The position numbers and the translations under genes are program-made. DNA of 6,346 nucleotides from Oscillospiraceae bacterium (GTDB lineage: Bacteria > Bacillota > Clostridia > Oscillospirales > Oscillospiraceae): contig JAFYIF010000094.1 of assembly GCA_017538775.1 (NCBI GenBank), positions 1-6,346 on the forward strand. Reading direction: 5' to 3'. This document shows, in pieces, positions 1 to 6,160 of this stretch (position 1 is the stretch's first letter; each line of letters starts with the position of its first letter). The notes beneath the pieces are model-generated. The model did no database searches and was not told the DNA's origin. It was given only the letters and a program-made list of their open reading frames with translations.

Positions 1-119
1 AAAGTCCATTGGACTTTGGCGACGAGGAGAAGCGCTGCGCTCGCGCCCCGAGGCGGGGACACTCGCTCCGCGAATTGAAATTGATTGCGCCTGCGGGCGC
101 AACGCTGCGAGGTTTTTTT
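1..119. other. Hairpin-rich non-coding block upstream of the exporter
   Basis: No convincing gene end is visible here; the one frame open through the block has no coding character. Three perfect short inverted repeats lie in a row. The first is at 1-17 (AAAGTCC, loop ATT, GGACTTT), the second at 46-58 (CCCCG, loop AGG, CGGGG) and the third at 85-102 (TTGCGCC, loop TGCG, GGCGCAA). A 7-T run follows at 113-119. The pattern fits the 3' untranslated end of an upstream gene, or a dispersed palindromic element with a terminator at its end. The upstream gene lies outside the window. Confidence 0.5.
62..119 (+). terminator. Probable Rho-independent terminator of an upstream gene
   Basis: An inner 7-bp stem (85-91 with 96-102, loop TGCG) can be extended by an outer stem. 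CTCGC at 62-66 pairs with GCGAG at 107-111, and GCG at 70-72 pairs with CGC at 103-105, around an internal loop. One base later comes T113-T119. A GC-rich stem running into seven Ts is the usual intrinsic terminator layout. The internal loop and the unpaired 12-nt side make it less than textbook. It lies 14 nt upstream of the exporter promoter, where an operon boundary is expected. Confidence 0.5.
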
Positions 120-132
120 GTGTGTCTGCCCC

Positions 133-161
133 TTGTCAGGCGGCGGGGGCTTTGCTATGAT
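133..161 (+). promoter_or_regulatory. Sigma-A type promoter for the ABC exporter operon
   Basis: TTGTCA at 133-138 matches five of six bases of the -35 consensus. TATGAT at 156-161 matches five of six bases of the -10 consensus. The spacer is 17 nt, and TGC directly before the -10 makes it an extended -10 element. Transcription should start near 168, giving a leader of about 45 nt before the ATPase start codon. No operator palindrome is evident around it. Confidence 0.75.
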
Positions 162-212
162 GGTGCAAAGGGCATCGGAAGAGCCAGAAGAACGGAAAAG
201 GAGCGAGGAACC

Positions 213-920
213 ATGCTGAACATCGAGCACCTGAGCAAGCGCTTCGGCGCGAAGACGGCGGTGGACGACCTGTCCCTGCACATCTGGCCGGGGGAGATCT
301 ACGGCTTCATCGGCCACAACGGGGCGGGGAAGACCACGACGCTGAAATGCGCCGTGGGCATTTTGCCCTATGACGCGGGCGCGATCCGGGTGAACGGGGT
401 CGATTTGAAAGCCGAGCCGCTGCGCTGCAAGCGGGAGCTGGCCTACATCCCGGACAACCCGGACCTCTACGACTTCATGAGCGGCCAGCGCTACCTGAAC
501 TTCGTGGCGGACATCTACGGCATCTCGGAGGCGCTGCGGCGGGAGCGGATCGGCAAATACGCGGAAGTGTTCGAGCTGAGCGGGGACCTGAGCCAGCCCA
601 TCTCCGCCTACTCCCACGGCATGAAGCAGAAGCTGGCGGTGATCTCCGCCTGGCTGCACGCGCCGAAGCTGATTTTGATGGACGAGCCCTTCGTGGGCCT
701 GGACCCCAAGGCCTCCCACCTGCTGAAAGAGATGATGCGCGAGCACTGCGACGCCGGGGGCGCCATCTTCTTCTCCACCCATGTGCTGGAGGTGGCGGAG
801 AAACTCTGCGACAAGGTGGCGATCATCCGCCAGGGCCGTCTGGTCCGGGCCGGGACCATGGAGGAGGTCCGGGGCGACGAGAGCCTGGAGGCGGTGTTCC
901 TGGAACTGGAGGCGGAGTAA
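213..920 (+). CDS. ABC exporter ATP-binding protein, EcsA-like
   Basis: A 235-residue cytoplasmic ATPase that should power the permease encoded next to it. It has Walker A GHNGAGKTT at residues 34-42, signature YSHGMKQK at 133-140, Walker B LILMDEP at 153-159, D-loop GLDP at 162-165 and switch histidine H190. The Q-loop position reads YIPDNPDLY (78-86), with an acidic residue instead of Gln. This, and the S-x-GMKQ form of the signature, are typical of EcsA-like and other ABC-2 exporter ATPases. The ATG at 213 is chosen because AAGGAG (198-203) lies 9 nt upstream and the protein then begins at the normal MLNIEHLSKRF edge of the domain. The frame is open further upstream, but that stretch is promoter and leader. 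The gene ends one base before the permease start, so the two are one operon. The exported substrate is unknown. Confidence 0.93.
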   Translation: MLNIEHLSKRFGAKTAVDDLSLHIWPGEIYGFIGHNGAGKTTTLKCAVGILPYDAGAIRVNGVDLKAEPLRCKRELAYIPDNPDLYDFMSGQRYLNFVADIYGISEALRRERIGKYAEVFELSGDLSQPISAYSHGMKQKLAVISAWLHAPKLILMDEPFVGLDPKASHLLKEMMREHCDAGGAIFFSTHVLEVAEKLCDKVAIIRQGRLVRAGTMEEVRGDESLEAVFLELEAE

Positions 921-2519
921 ATGCTGAAGGTATTGCTAAAAAAACAGCTCTCCGAGGTCTTCCGGAACTATTTCTACAACCCGAAGACCAACCGGATGCG
1001 CTCGAAATGGGCGGTGGCGGGCTGGTTCGTCTTTTTCGCGGTGGTGATGGTGGGCGTCCTGGGCGGGATGTTCACCGCGCTGTCCCTCACGCTCTGTCCC
1101 GCCCTGGCGGCGGCGGAGCTGGGCTGGCTGTACTTCCTGCTGCTGGGCGGCGTGGCCGTGGTGCTGGGGGCTTTCGGCAGCGTGTTCAACACCTACTCCG
1201 GCCTCTATCTGGCGAAGGACAACGACCTGCTGCTGGCGATGCCCATCCCCCTGCGGACCATTCTGGCGGCCCGGCTGATGAACGTCTATCTGCTGGGCGC
1301 CCTCTATTCCGCCACGGCTCTTGTCCCGGCCCTGGTGGTCTACTGGCTGACGGTGGGGCCCACGGCGGCGAACGTGCTGGGCGGGCTGCTTCTGTTCCTG
1401 CTGGTCACGCTCTTTGTGCTGCTGCTGTCCTGTCTGCTGGGCTGGGTGGTGGCCCTGGTCAGCGTCCGGCTGAAAAACCGGAGCGGGATCACGGTGCTGC
1501 TGGCCCTGGTTTTCATCGGTCTGTACTATTTCTTCTACTTCAAAGCCGCGGACCTGATCCGGGACATGCTGCAAAACGCGGCGGTCTACGGCGCGCAGAT
1601 CCGGGGCGCGGCCCGAGGACTCTATCTCTTTGGCCGGGTCGGGGAGGGGGACTTTGCCGCCGCTGCCCCGGTGTGCGCGGTGCTGGCCGCGCTGGCGGCC
1701 CTGGTCTGGCTGCTGCTGCGGCGGAGTTTTCTCCGGCTGGCCACCTCCCACGAACGGGTGGGGGACCGGCGCGGCGCGGAAAAGACTGCCCGGCAGCGCA
1801 GCCCCTTCGCCGCCCTGCTGGGCAAGGAGCTGCGGCGCTTCACCGCCAGCCCCAACTATATGCTGAACTGCGGCCTTTCCGTGCTGCTGCTCCCGCTGGG
1901 CGGCGTGGCGCTGCTGCTCTATGGCCGGGAGCTGGGCGCGCTGCTGGAGACGGTGTTCTCCGCCTTTCCGGACGCCGGTGCCGTGCTGCTCGGCGCCGCG
2001 ATCTGTCTGCTGGCGAGCATGAACGACATGGCCGCCCCCTCCGTGTCCCTGGAGGGGAAAAGCCTCTGGATCCCCCAGTCCCTGCCCCTGGAGCCGAAAA
2101 CCGTCCTGCACGCCAAGGCCGCGGCCCAGCTGCTGCTCAGCGGCCCGACGGCCCTGCTGTGCGGGGTCTGCGCCGCCGTGGCGCTCCCCGGCTCCCTGGC
2201 TGCGCGGCTGCTGCTGTGCCTGACCGTGGCGCTGTACACCCTCTGCTACGCCCTGGCCTGCACCGCCGTCGGCGTCCGCCTCCCGCTGCTGACCTGGAGC
2301 AGCGAGCTGATCCCCATCAAGCAGAGCGGGGCGGTCACCCTGGCCCTGCTGGGCAGCTGGCTCCTCTGCGCCGTCCTGGGCGGGGGCTACCTGCTGCTGG
2401 GTTACCGGATCGGGGCCGCGGCCTATCTGCTGATCTGGAGCGCCGTCTTCGCCGGAGCGTCGGCGCTGCTGCTGCGCTGGCTGGACACGAAAGGCGCGGC
2501 GGCCTTCGCGGCGCTGTGA
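921..2519 (+). CDS. Large ABC exporter permease (ABC-2-like, two-half type)
   Basis: A 532-residue integral membrane protein with about 12 hydrophobic segments (roughly 31-57, 64-90, 121-143, 150-181, 189-208, 249-267, 316-334, 350-366, 398-420, 425-451, 470-492, 497-517). It is the channel partner of the ATPase just upstream. The start directly abuts the ATPase stop, and GGAGG at 908-912 inside the ATPase gene serves as its ribosome site, so translation is probably coupled. The motif LYLAKDNDLLLAMPIP (95-110) and the stretch with VRLP, W and IKQSG (462-480) are, from memory, typical of the putative ABC exporter permeases common in Clostridia. At over 500 residues it is about twice the size of a simple ABC-2 permease. 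The second half (from about 296) echoes the first, suggesting an internal duplication. Cargo cannot be inferred; lipids, peptides or antimicrobials are all possible. Confidence 0.85.
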   Translation: MLKVLLKKQLSEVFRNYFYNPKTNRMRSKWAVAGWFVFFAVVMVGVLGGMFTALSLTLCPALAAAELGWLYFLLLGGVAVVLGAFGSVFNTYSGLYLAKDNDLLLAMPIPLRTILAARLMNVYLLGALYSATALVPALVVYWLTVGPTAANVLGGLLLFLLVTLFVLLLSCLLGWVVALVSVRLKNRSGITVLLALVFIGLYYFFYFKAADLIRDMLQNAAVYGAQIRGAARGLYLFGRVGEGDFAAAAPVCAVLAALAALVWLLLRRSFLRLATSHERVGDRRGAEKTARQRSPFAALLGKELRRFTASPNYMLNCGLSVLLLPLGGVALLLYGRELGALLETVFSAFPDAGAVLLGAAICLLASMNDMAAPSVSLEGKSLWIPQSLPLEPKTVLHAKAAAQLLLSGPTALLCGVCAAVALPGSLAARLLLCLTVALYTLCYALACTAVGVRLPLLTWSSELIPIKQSGAVTLALLGSWLLCAVLGGGYLLLGYRIGAAAYLLIWSAVFAGASALLLRWLDTKGAAAFAAL

Positions 2520-2560
2520 GGGGCATGGTCGGCGAAGCTGTGAAAGTCCGGGACTCCTTT

Positions 2561-2598
2561 CCTTCCCCCAGCGGGGGAAGGTGCCGCCCGCAGGCGGC
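2561..2598. repeat. Twin-hairpin palindromic element (REP-like)
   Basis: Two perfect stem-loops stand one base apart. The first pairs CCTTCCCCC (2561-2569) with GGGGGAAGG (2573-2581) around loop AGC. The second pairs GCCGCC (2583-2588) with GGCGGC (2593-2598) around loop CGCA. Purine-rich AAGAGGGAGA follows and pyrimidine-rich CTCCTTT precedes. Twin GC hairpins with this CCTTCCCCC/GGGGGAAGG core resemble dispersed intergenic repeats I associate with gut Clostridia. Only one copy is in the window, so repetitiveness is inferred. It starts 41 nt after the permease stop and may protect or trim that mRNA's 3' end. Confidence 0.5.
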
Positions 2599-2736
2599 GG
2601 AAGAGGGAGAATCTGAACGATTGCTGGCAGTGGGTTGATTGGCATCTCCCGGTTTTCATTTTCCACTGTTGCGGTCTCTTCTGCGCTGGCGGTTTCGCCA
2701 CGTTCTCCCTCTCCTGTCGCTGCGGCGGCACCCTCC

Positions 2737-2758
2737 GGGCCGTCGGGGACGACGGCCC
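2737..2758. repeat. Perfect 9-bp palindrome, probable dispersed intergenic repeat
   Basis: GGGCCGTCG (2737-2745) pairs perfectly with CGACGGCCC (2750-2758) around loop GGGA, and is followed by CTACA. Read on the minus strand it is TGTAGGGGCCGTCG and so on, a form resembling the TGTAGGGGC-type intergenic palindromes of Oscillospiraceae-like genomes. Only one copy is visible here, so membership of a repeat family is inferred from memory. A second, smaller hairpin (GGGGCG, loop GAG, CGCCCC) lies at 2798-2812 and may belong to the same composite element. Confidence 0.45.
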
Positions 2759-2874
2759 CTACATGGGGAGGGAAGGGCGGGGGCGCTGTCCGTTCGCGGG
2801 GCGGAGCGCCCCTGTGAAACGGAACAGATTCCTCGGTTTTGACCCAGCGTCCTGCACAATTCCCACAAAAAATC

Positions 2875-2903
2875 TTGACAAATTCATGAAATACTTGTAT
2901 AAA
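2875..2903 (+). promoter_or_regulatory. Strong sigma-A type promoter for the sugar importer
   Basis: TTGACA at 2875-2880 is a perfect -35 hexamer and TATAAA at 2898-2903 is a five-of-six -10 hexamer, 17 nt apart. An A-rich run (ACAAAAAATC) just upstream could act as an UP element. This AT-rich island stands out sharply from the GC-rich surroundings. Transcription should start near 2910, leaving a leader of about 84 nt. The spacer holds the palindrome TTCATGAA (2883-2890), a possible repressor contact. No good CcpA cre match is seen. Confidence 0.85.
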
Positions 2904-2993
2904 TAGACCTGGAACCCGCCTGCGCGCGCTTCGTCGGTTTTCCCGCCGTCCGGCGTGAAAATAAACAAAACTTACGGAAGGAAGCGACAGAAG

Positions 2994-4280
2994 ATGAAAC
3001 GTATCCTTGCACTTGCGCTGACAGCGATCCTGGTCCTGGGCCTGGCCGCCTGCGGAGGCGGCGGCGGTGGGACGGATGCGAAAGGCAGCGTCTACTGGCT
3101 GAACTTCAAGCCCGAGCTGGACGAGACCGCCCAGGCGCTGGCGAAGGCCTACACCGACAAGACCGGCGTGCCGGTGAAGGTCTACACCGCCGCCTCCGGC
3201 ACCTACAGCCAGACCCTGATCGCCGAGATGGACAAGAGCAGTCCCCCCACCCTCTTCGTGGTGGGCAACCAGGCGGGCGTGAAGGACTGGAAGGACTACG
3301 CCCTGGACCTGACCGGCACCGCCATTGCCAACGAGCTGAACACCGACGGCTTCAACCTCTACGACGAGACCGGCAAGCTGGTCTCCATCGGCTACTGCTA
3401 TGAGTGCTACGGCATCATCGTGAACCCCGACCTGATCGAGGCCGCCGGGCACAGCATGGACGAGCTGGTGAACTTCGAGGGCCTGAAGACCGTGGCCGAG
3501 GACATCCATGCCCGGGCCGACGAACTGGGCTTCGACGCTTTCTCCGCCAGCGACATGGACGCCAGCAGCTCCTGGCGCTTCACCGGCCACATGGCGAACC
3601 TGGAGTACGTCTATGAGGAGCGGGAGGCCGGTGCGGTCTGGACCGAGTGCCCCGCCAGCCTGACCGGCAACTACATGGACAACTACAAGAACCTCTTCGA
3701 TCTCTGCATCAACAACTCCACCACCGACCCGAAGGAGCTGGCCACCGGCGGCCATGACGCGGAGAACGAGTTCAAGACCGGCAAGGCCGCCTTCTTCGTG
3801 AACGGCTCCTGGGAGTATGCCGCCGTCTCCGGCGACGTGCCCCGGGCCACGATGATCCCCTACTACTGCGGCGTCGAGGGCGAGGAGATGGCCGGTCTGA
3901 ACTGCGGCACCGAGAACTGCTGGGCCGTCAACGCCCGCGTCAGCGAGGCCGACCAGAAGGCCACCATCGACTTCATGGTCTGGCTGGTCAGCGACCCGGA
4001 GGCCGCCGGGAAGATGGTGGAGCAGCTGGGCGTCCTGCCCTACAAAAACGCGCCGGAGTCCGCCAACGGCTTCCTGAACGACGCCAACGCCTACTCTGAG
4101 GCCGGTTGCTATGTGATGGATTGGGCCACCAACTATCAGCCCAACGTGGACGACTACCGCGCCGCCCTGGTAAGCGCGCTGAACCAGTACTGCGCCGACC
4201 AGTCCGACGCCAACTGGGAGGCCGTGCGCACCGCCTTTGTGGACGGCTGGGCCCTCCAGTATCAGAAGGCCAACGGATAA
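2994..4280 (+). CDS. Carbohydrate ABC transporter substrate-binding lipoprotein (CUT1)
   Basis: A 428-residue extracytoplasmic solute-binding protein of the bacterial family 1/8 type, anchored by a lipid. MKRILALALTAILVLGLAAC is a lipoprotein signal peptide: two positive residues, a hydrophobic core and lipobox LAAC, with C20 the lipidated residue. A poly-Gly linker (21-26) follows. The mature part begins GSVYWLNFKPE (31-41) and includes SGTYSQTL (68-75), EFKTGKAAFFVNGSWEYA (259-276) and GTENCWAVN (305-313), all in keeping with CUT1 sugar-binding proteins of Clostridia. ATG 2994 is preferred over an in-frame GTG at 2955 because AAGGA (2978-2982) stands in front and the signal peptide then starts correctly. 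The mature protein has nine cysteines besides C20, many for an exported protein. It delivers sugar to the two permeases downstream. The sugar identity is not readable from sequence. Confidence 0.92.
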   Translation: MKRILALALTAILVLGLAACGGGGGGTDAKGSVYWLNFKPELDETAQALAKAYTDKTGVPVKVYTAASGTYSQTLIAEMDKSSPPTLFVVGNQAGVKDWKDYALDLTGTAIANELNTDGFNLYDETGKLVSIGYCYECYGIIVNPDLIEAAGHSMDELVNFEGLKTVAEDIHARADELGFDAFSASDMDASSSWRFTGHMANLEYVYEEREAGAVWTECPASLTGNYMDNYKNLFDLCINNSTTDPKELATGGHDAENEFKTGKAAFFVNGSWEYAAVSGDVPRATMIPYYCGVEGEEMAGLNCGTENCWAVNARVSEADQKATIDFMVWLVSDPEAAGKMVEQLGVLPYKNAPESANGFLNDANAYSEAGCYVMDWATNYQPNVDDYRAALVSALNQYCADQSDANWEAVRTAFVDGWALQYQKANG

Positions 4281-4296
4281 ACCGCATTTTAAGCAA

Positions 4297-4325
4297 GGGG
4301 ACGGGCAGGTGTGCTGCCCGTCCCC
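4297..4325 (+). promoter_or_regulatory. Intercistronic hairpin between binding protein and permeases
   Basis: GGGGACGGGCAG (4297-4308) pairs perfectly over 12 bp with CTGCCCGTCCCC (4314-4325), loop GTGTG. It begins 17 nt after the binding-protein stop and ends 32 nt before the permease start. Only four Ts follow, after GGAC (4330-4333), so it is a weak terminator at most. In other sugar importers such hairpins protect the upstream mRNA and reduce downstream expression, giving more binding protein than permease. That role is inferred here. A simple attenuator is the alternative. Confidence 0.75.
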
Positions 4326-4342
4326 GGACTTTTCGGAAAAGA

Positions 4343-4348
4343 GAGGAG
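4343..4348 (+). promoter_or_regulatory. Ribosome binding site that fixes the TTG start
   Basis: GAGGAG at 4343-4348, within GAGAGGAG, is the only good Shine-Dalgarno match near the start of the first permease. It sits 9 nt before TTG at 4358. The next in-frame ATG (4394) is preceded by a pyrimidine- and A-rich stretch without any such site. Confidence 0.7.
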
Positions 4349-4357
4349 TTGTTCGCG

Positions 4358-5254
4358 TTGAAAGGCCCGCTCAAGACCTTTTTCAAAAACCCCATGCGGC
4401 GCTGGGCCTGGCTCTTCGTGGGGCCGGTGCTGGTCTGTTTCGTCATCGGCTTCGTCTGGCCCTTCGTCCAGGGCATCTATCTGTCCTTCTGCAACTTCCG
4501 CCTGATCCGGGACGCGAAATTCATCGGCCTGGACAACTATCTGGCGGCGCTCCGGGACCCCAGCTTCCTGCACTCGTTCTGGTACACGGCCCTGTTCGCG
4601 GTGGTCAGTCTGGTCATCATCAACGTGCTGGCCTTCGCCGTGGCCTACGCCCTGACCCAGGGCATCCGTGGGAGCAACCTCTTCCGCACGGTTTTCTTCA
4701 TGCCGAACCTGATCGGCGGCATCGTGCTGGGCTACATCTGGAGCATGATTTTTGACGGCATTCTGTCCCAGTTCGGCACCTCCATCCTGCTGGAGACCCG
4801 CTTCGGCTTCTGGGGCCTCATCATCCTGATGTGCTGGCAGCAGATCGGCTACATGATGATCATCTACATCGCCGGGCTCCAGTCCGTGCCCGACGACATC
4901 CTGGAGGCCGCCAAGATCGACGGGGCCAGCCGGAGCCAGACCCTGTTCCGGGTGGTCATCCCCAACGTCATGCCCTCCATCACCATCTGCACCTTCCTGG
5001 GCCTGACCAACGGCTTTAAGCTCTTCGACCAGAACCTGGCCCTGACCGGCGGCCAGCCCTTCATCATGCAGGCCGACGGCTCCGCCATCAAGACCACGGA
5101 GATGCTGGCCCTGAACATCTACAACACCTTCTACGGCCAGGGCACCGCCTCCCAGGGCACCGCCCAGGCCAAGGCCGTGCTGTTCTTCATCCTGGTGGCG
5201 GGGCTGGGTCTGATGCAGCTGGCATACACCAGAAAGCGGGAGGTGCAGCAGTGA
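4358..5254 (+). CDS. Sugar ABC transporter permease, MalF-type (CUT1)
   Basis: A 298-residue inner-membrane subunit with six predicted membrane helices (about 15-38, 74-98, 109-132, 149-171, 207-225, 270-291). It has the permease EAA loop EAAKIDGAS at residues 183-191, followed by VVIPNVMPS; this loop contacts the ATPase. Size and layout match MalF/UgpA-like CUT1 permeases. The start is TTG at 4358, supported by GAGGAG 9 nt upstream. ATG 4394 would lose 12 residues and has no ribosome site. The frame is open further upstream but only as a shadow of the binding-protein gene. It pairs with the MalG-type permease that overlaps its stop codon. Translation from a TTG codon after a hairpin would keep its level below that of the binding protein. 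Confidence 0.9.
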   Translation: MKGPLKTFFKNPMRRWAWLFVGPVLVCFVIGFVWPFVQGIYLSFCNFRLIRDAKFIGLDNYLAALRDPSFLHSFWYTALFAVVSLVIINVLAFAVAYALTQGIRGSNLFRTVFFMPNLIGGIVLGYIWSMIFDGILSQFGTSILLETRFGFWGLIILMCWQQIGYMMIIYIAGLQSVPDDILEAAKIDGASRSQTLFRVVIPNVMPSITICTFLGLTNGFKLFDQNLALTGGQPFIMQADGSAIKTTEMLALNIYNTFYGQGTASQGTAQAKAVLFFILVAGLGLMQLAYTRKREVQQ

Positions 5255-6114
5255 TGAACAAGCAGCAGACCCTCACCTCCGAGCGCCGCCGGAAGACCGT
5301 CCTCAGCGTCGTGCTGGCCGTGATCTGCGTGATCTATGTGCTGCCGGTGCTGACGGTGCTGGTCAACTCCTTCAAGCTCAACACCTACGTCAAGACCGAG
5401 ACCTTCGCCCTGCCCACGGCGGAGAGCAGCGCGGGCTTCGCCAACTTCGTCAAGGGCATGACCTTCGGCAACTATCCCTTCTGGAAGAGCGCGGTCTACT
5501 CCGTGGTCATCACCGTGCTCTCCACCACGCTGATTTTGCTCTTCACCTCCATGGCCGCCTGGTACATCTCCCGGGTGAACTCCCGCTTCTGCCGGGGTTT
5601 CTATTACCTCTGCGTCTTCTCCATGGTGGTGCCCTTCCAGATGGTGATGTTCACCCTCTCCAAGACGGCGGACAGCCTCCGCCTGAACACCCCCTGGACC
5701 ATCCCCATCGTCTATCTGGGCTTCGGCGCGGGCCTGGCGATCTTCATGTTCGCGGGCTTCGTCAAAAGCATCCCCCTGGAGATCGAGGAAGCCGCCGCCA
5801 TCGACGGCTGCGGCCCCCTGCGCACCTACTTCTCCGTGGTGCTGCCGATGATGCGCCCGACGATGATCTCCGTGGGCATCCTGGAGATCATGTGGATCTG
5901 GAACGACTACCTGCTCCCGGTCCTGGTGCTGGACATCAACGAATACCGCACCATCCCCATCCACATCCAGTATCTGAAAGGCAGCTACGGCACCGTGGAC
6001 CTGGGCGCGACCATGGCCCTGATTTTGCTCAGCATCATCCCGATGATCGTGTTCTATCTGCTCTGCCAGAAGCACATCATCAAAGGCGTAGCCGCCGGGG
6101 CGGTCAAGGGCTGA
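5254..6114 (+). CDS. Sugar ABC transporter permease, MalG-type (CUT1)
   Basis: A 286-residue second permease with about six membrane segments (14-36, 77-104, 114-135, 147-170, 200-220, 254-271). The EAA loop reads EEAAAIDGCG (178-187), followed by VVLPMMRP. The C-terminus GVAAGAVKG matches the GxxxGAVKG tail typical of MalG-like proteins, which inserts near the ATPase dimer. Its ATG shares one base with the stop of the first permease (TGATG), so the two are translationally coupled. GGGAGG at 5238-5243 lies 10 nt upstream. A GTG three bases earlier (5251) is an alternative start that adds one residue. No ATPase gene follows, so the complex probably recruits a shared MsmK/UgpC-type ATPase from elsewhere in the genome. 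Confidence 0.93.
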   Translation: MNKQQTLTSERRRKTVLSVVLAVICVIYVLPVLTVLVNSFKLNTYVKTETFALPTAESSAGFANFVKGMTFGNYPFWKSAVYSVVITVLSTTLILLFTSMAAWYISRVNSRFCRGFYYLCVFSMVVPFQMVMFTLSKTADSLRLNTPWTIPIVYLGFGAGLAIFMFAGFVKSIPLEIEEAAAIDGCGPLRTYFSVVLPMMRPTMISVGILEIMWIWNDYLLPVLVLDINEYRTIPIHIQYLKGSYGTVDLGATMALILLSIIPMIVFYLLCQKHIIKGVAAGAVKG

Positions 6115-6122
6115 TTTCTCCC

Positions 6123-6151
6123 TTGCCAAGGCCCGGAACCGATGCTACAAT
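6123..6151 (+). promoter_or_regulatory. Extended -10 promoter for the ECF S-component gene
   Basis: TTGCCA at 6123-6128 and TACAAT at 6146-6151 each match five of six consensus bases, with a 17-nt spacer. TGC directly before the -10 makes an extended -10. It lies just 9 nt past the stop of the sugar permease, marking a new transcription unit. The start point should be near 6158, inside the A-run 6153-6159, giving a leader of about 50 nt. Confidence 0.75.
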
Positions 6152-6160
6152 GAAAAAAAC

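Larger units (their letters stand above)
2520..2874. other. Gene-free spacer with palindromic elements
   Basis: No frame here looks like a gene. Short open frames on both strands lack ribosome sites and recognisable content. The stretch holds four perfect hairpins, at 2561-2581, 2583-2598, 2737-2758 and 2798-2812. None is followed by a T-run, so no intrinsic terminator for the exporter operon is evident. The composition resembles the mosaic of dispersed palindromes often seen between genes of Oscillospiraceae-type genomes. The remaining bases (about 2600-2730 and 2760-2797) show nothing I can assign beyond a weak 5-bp hairpin at 2687-2700. Confidence 0.6.

Noticed and set aside
9..212. N-terminal extension of the ATPase by 68 codons
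   Set aside because: The extension covers the terminator and promoter and has no family similarity. ATG 213 has a good ribosome site and the standard domain start.
1007..2638. Plus-strand open frame of 543 codons overlapping the exporter permease
   Set aside because: The frame is shifted relative to the real permease, Arg/Gly/Pro/Ala-rich with no membrane pattern, and lacks a ribosome site.
2639..2842. Small plus-strand open frames in the 2520-2874 gap
   Set aside because: They have no ribosome site, are Arg/Pro/Ser-rich and run through palindromic repeats; nothing supports translation.
2904..2993. Riboswitch or attenuator in the leader of the sugar-binding-protein gene
   Set aside because: Only a weak stem of 4-5 bp around 2944-2955 is seen. 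No known aptamer pattern and no terminator occur before the start codon.
936..3755. Minus-strand open frame of 939 codons
   Set aside because: It lies opposite two well-supported + strand genes and a promoter, has low-complexity Gln/His/Pro/Gly-rich content and no domain. It results from high-GC third positions on the other strand.
4106..4357. Upstream extension of the MalF-type permease
   Set aside because: It overlaps the end of the binding-protein gene and the hairpin in another frame. Its residues are Arg-rich and unlike any permease.
5131..6129. Minus-strand open frame of 332 codons
   Set aside because: It is antisense to the MalG-type permease, rich in His, Asp, Gly and Gln, with no recognisable fold. 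It is another shadow.
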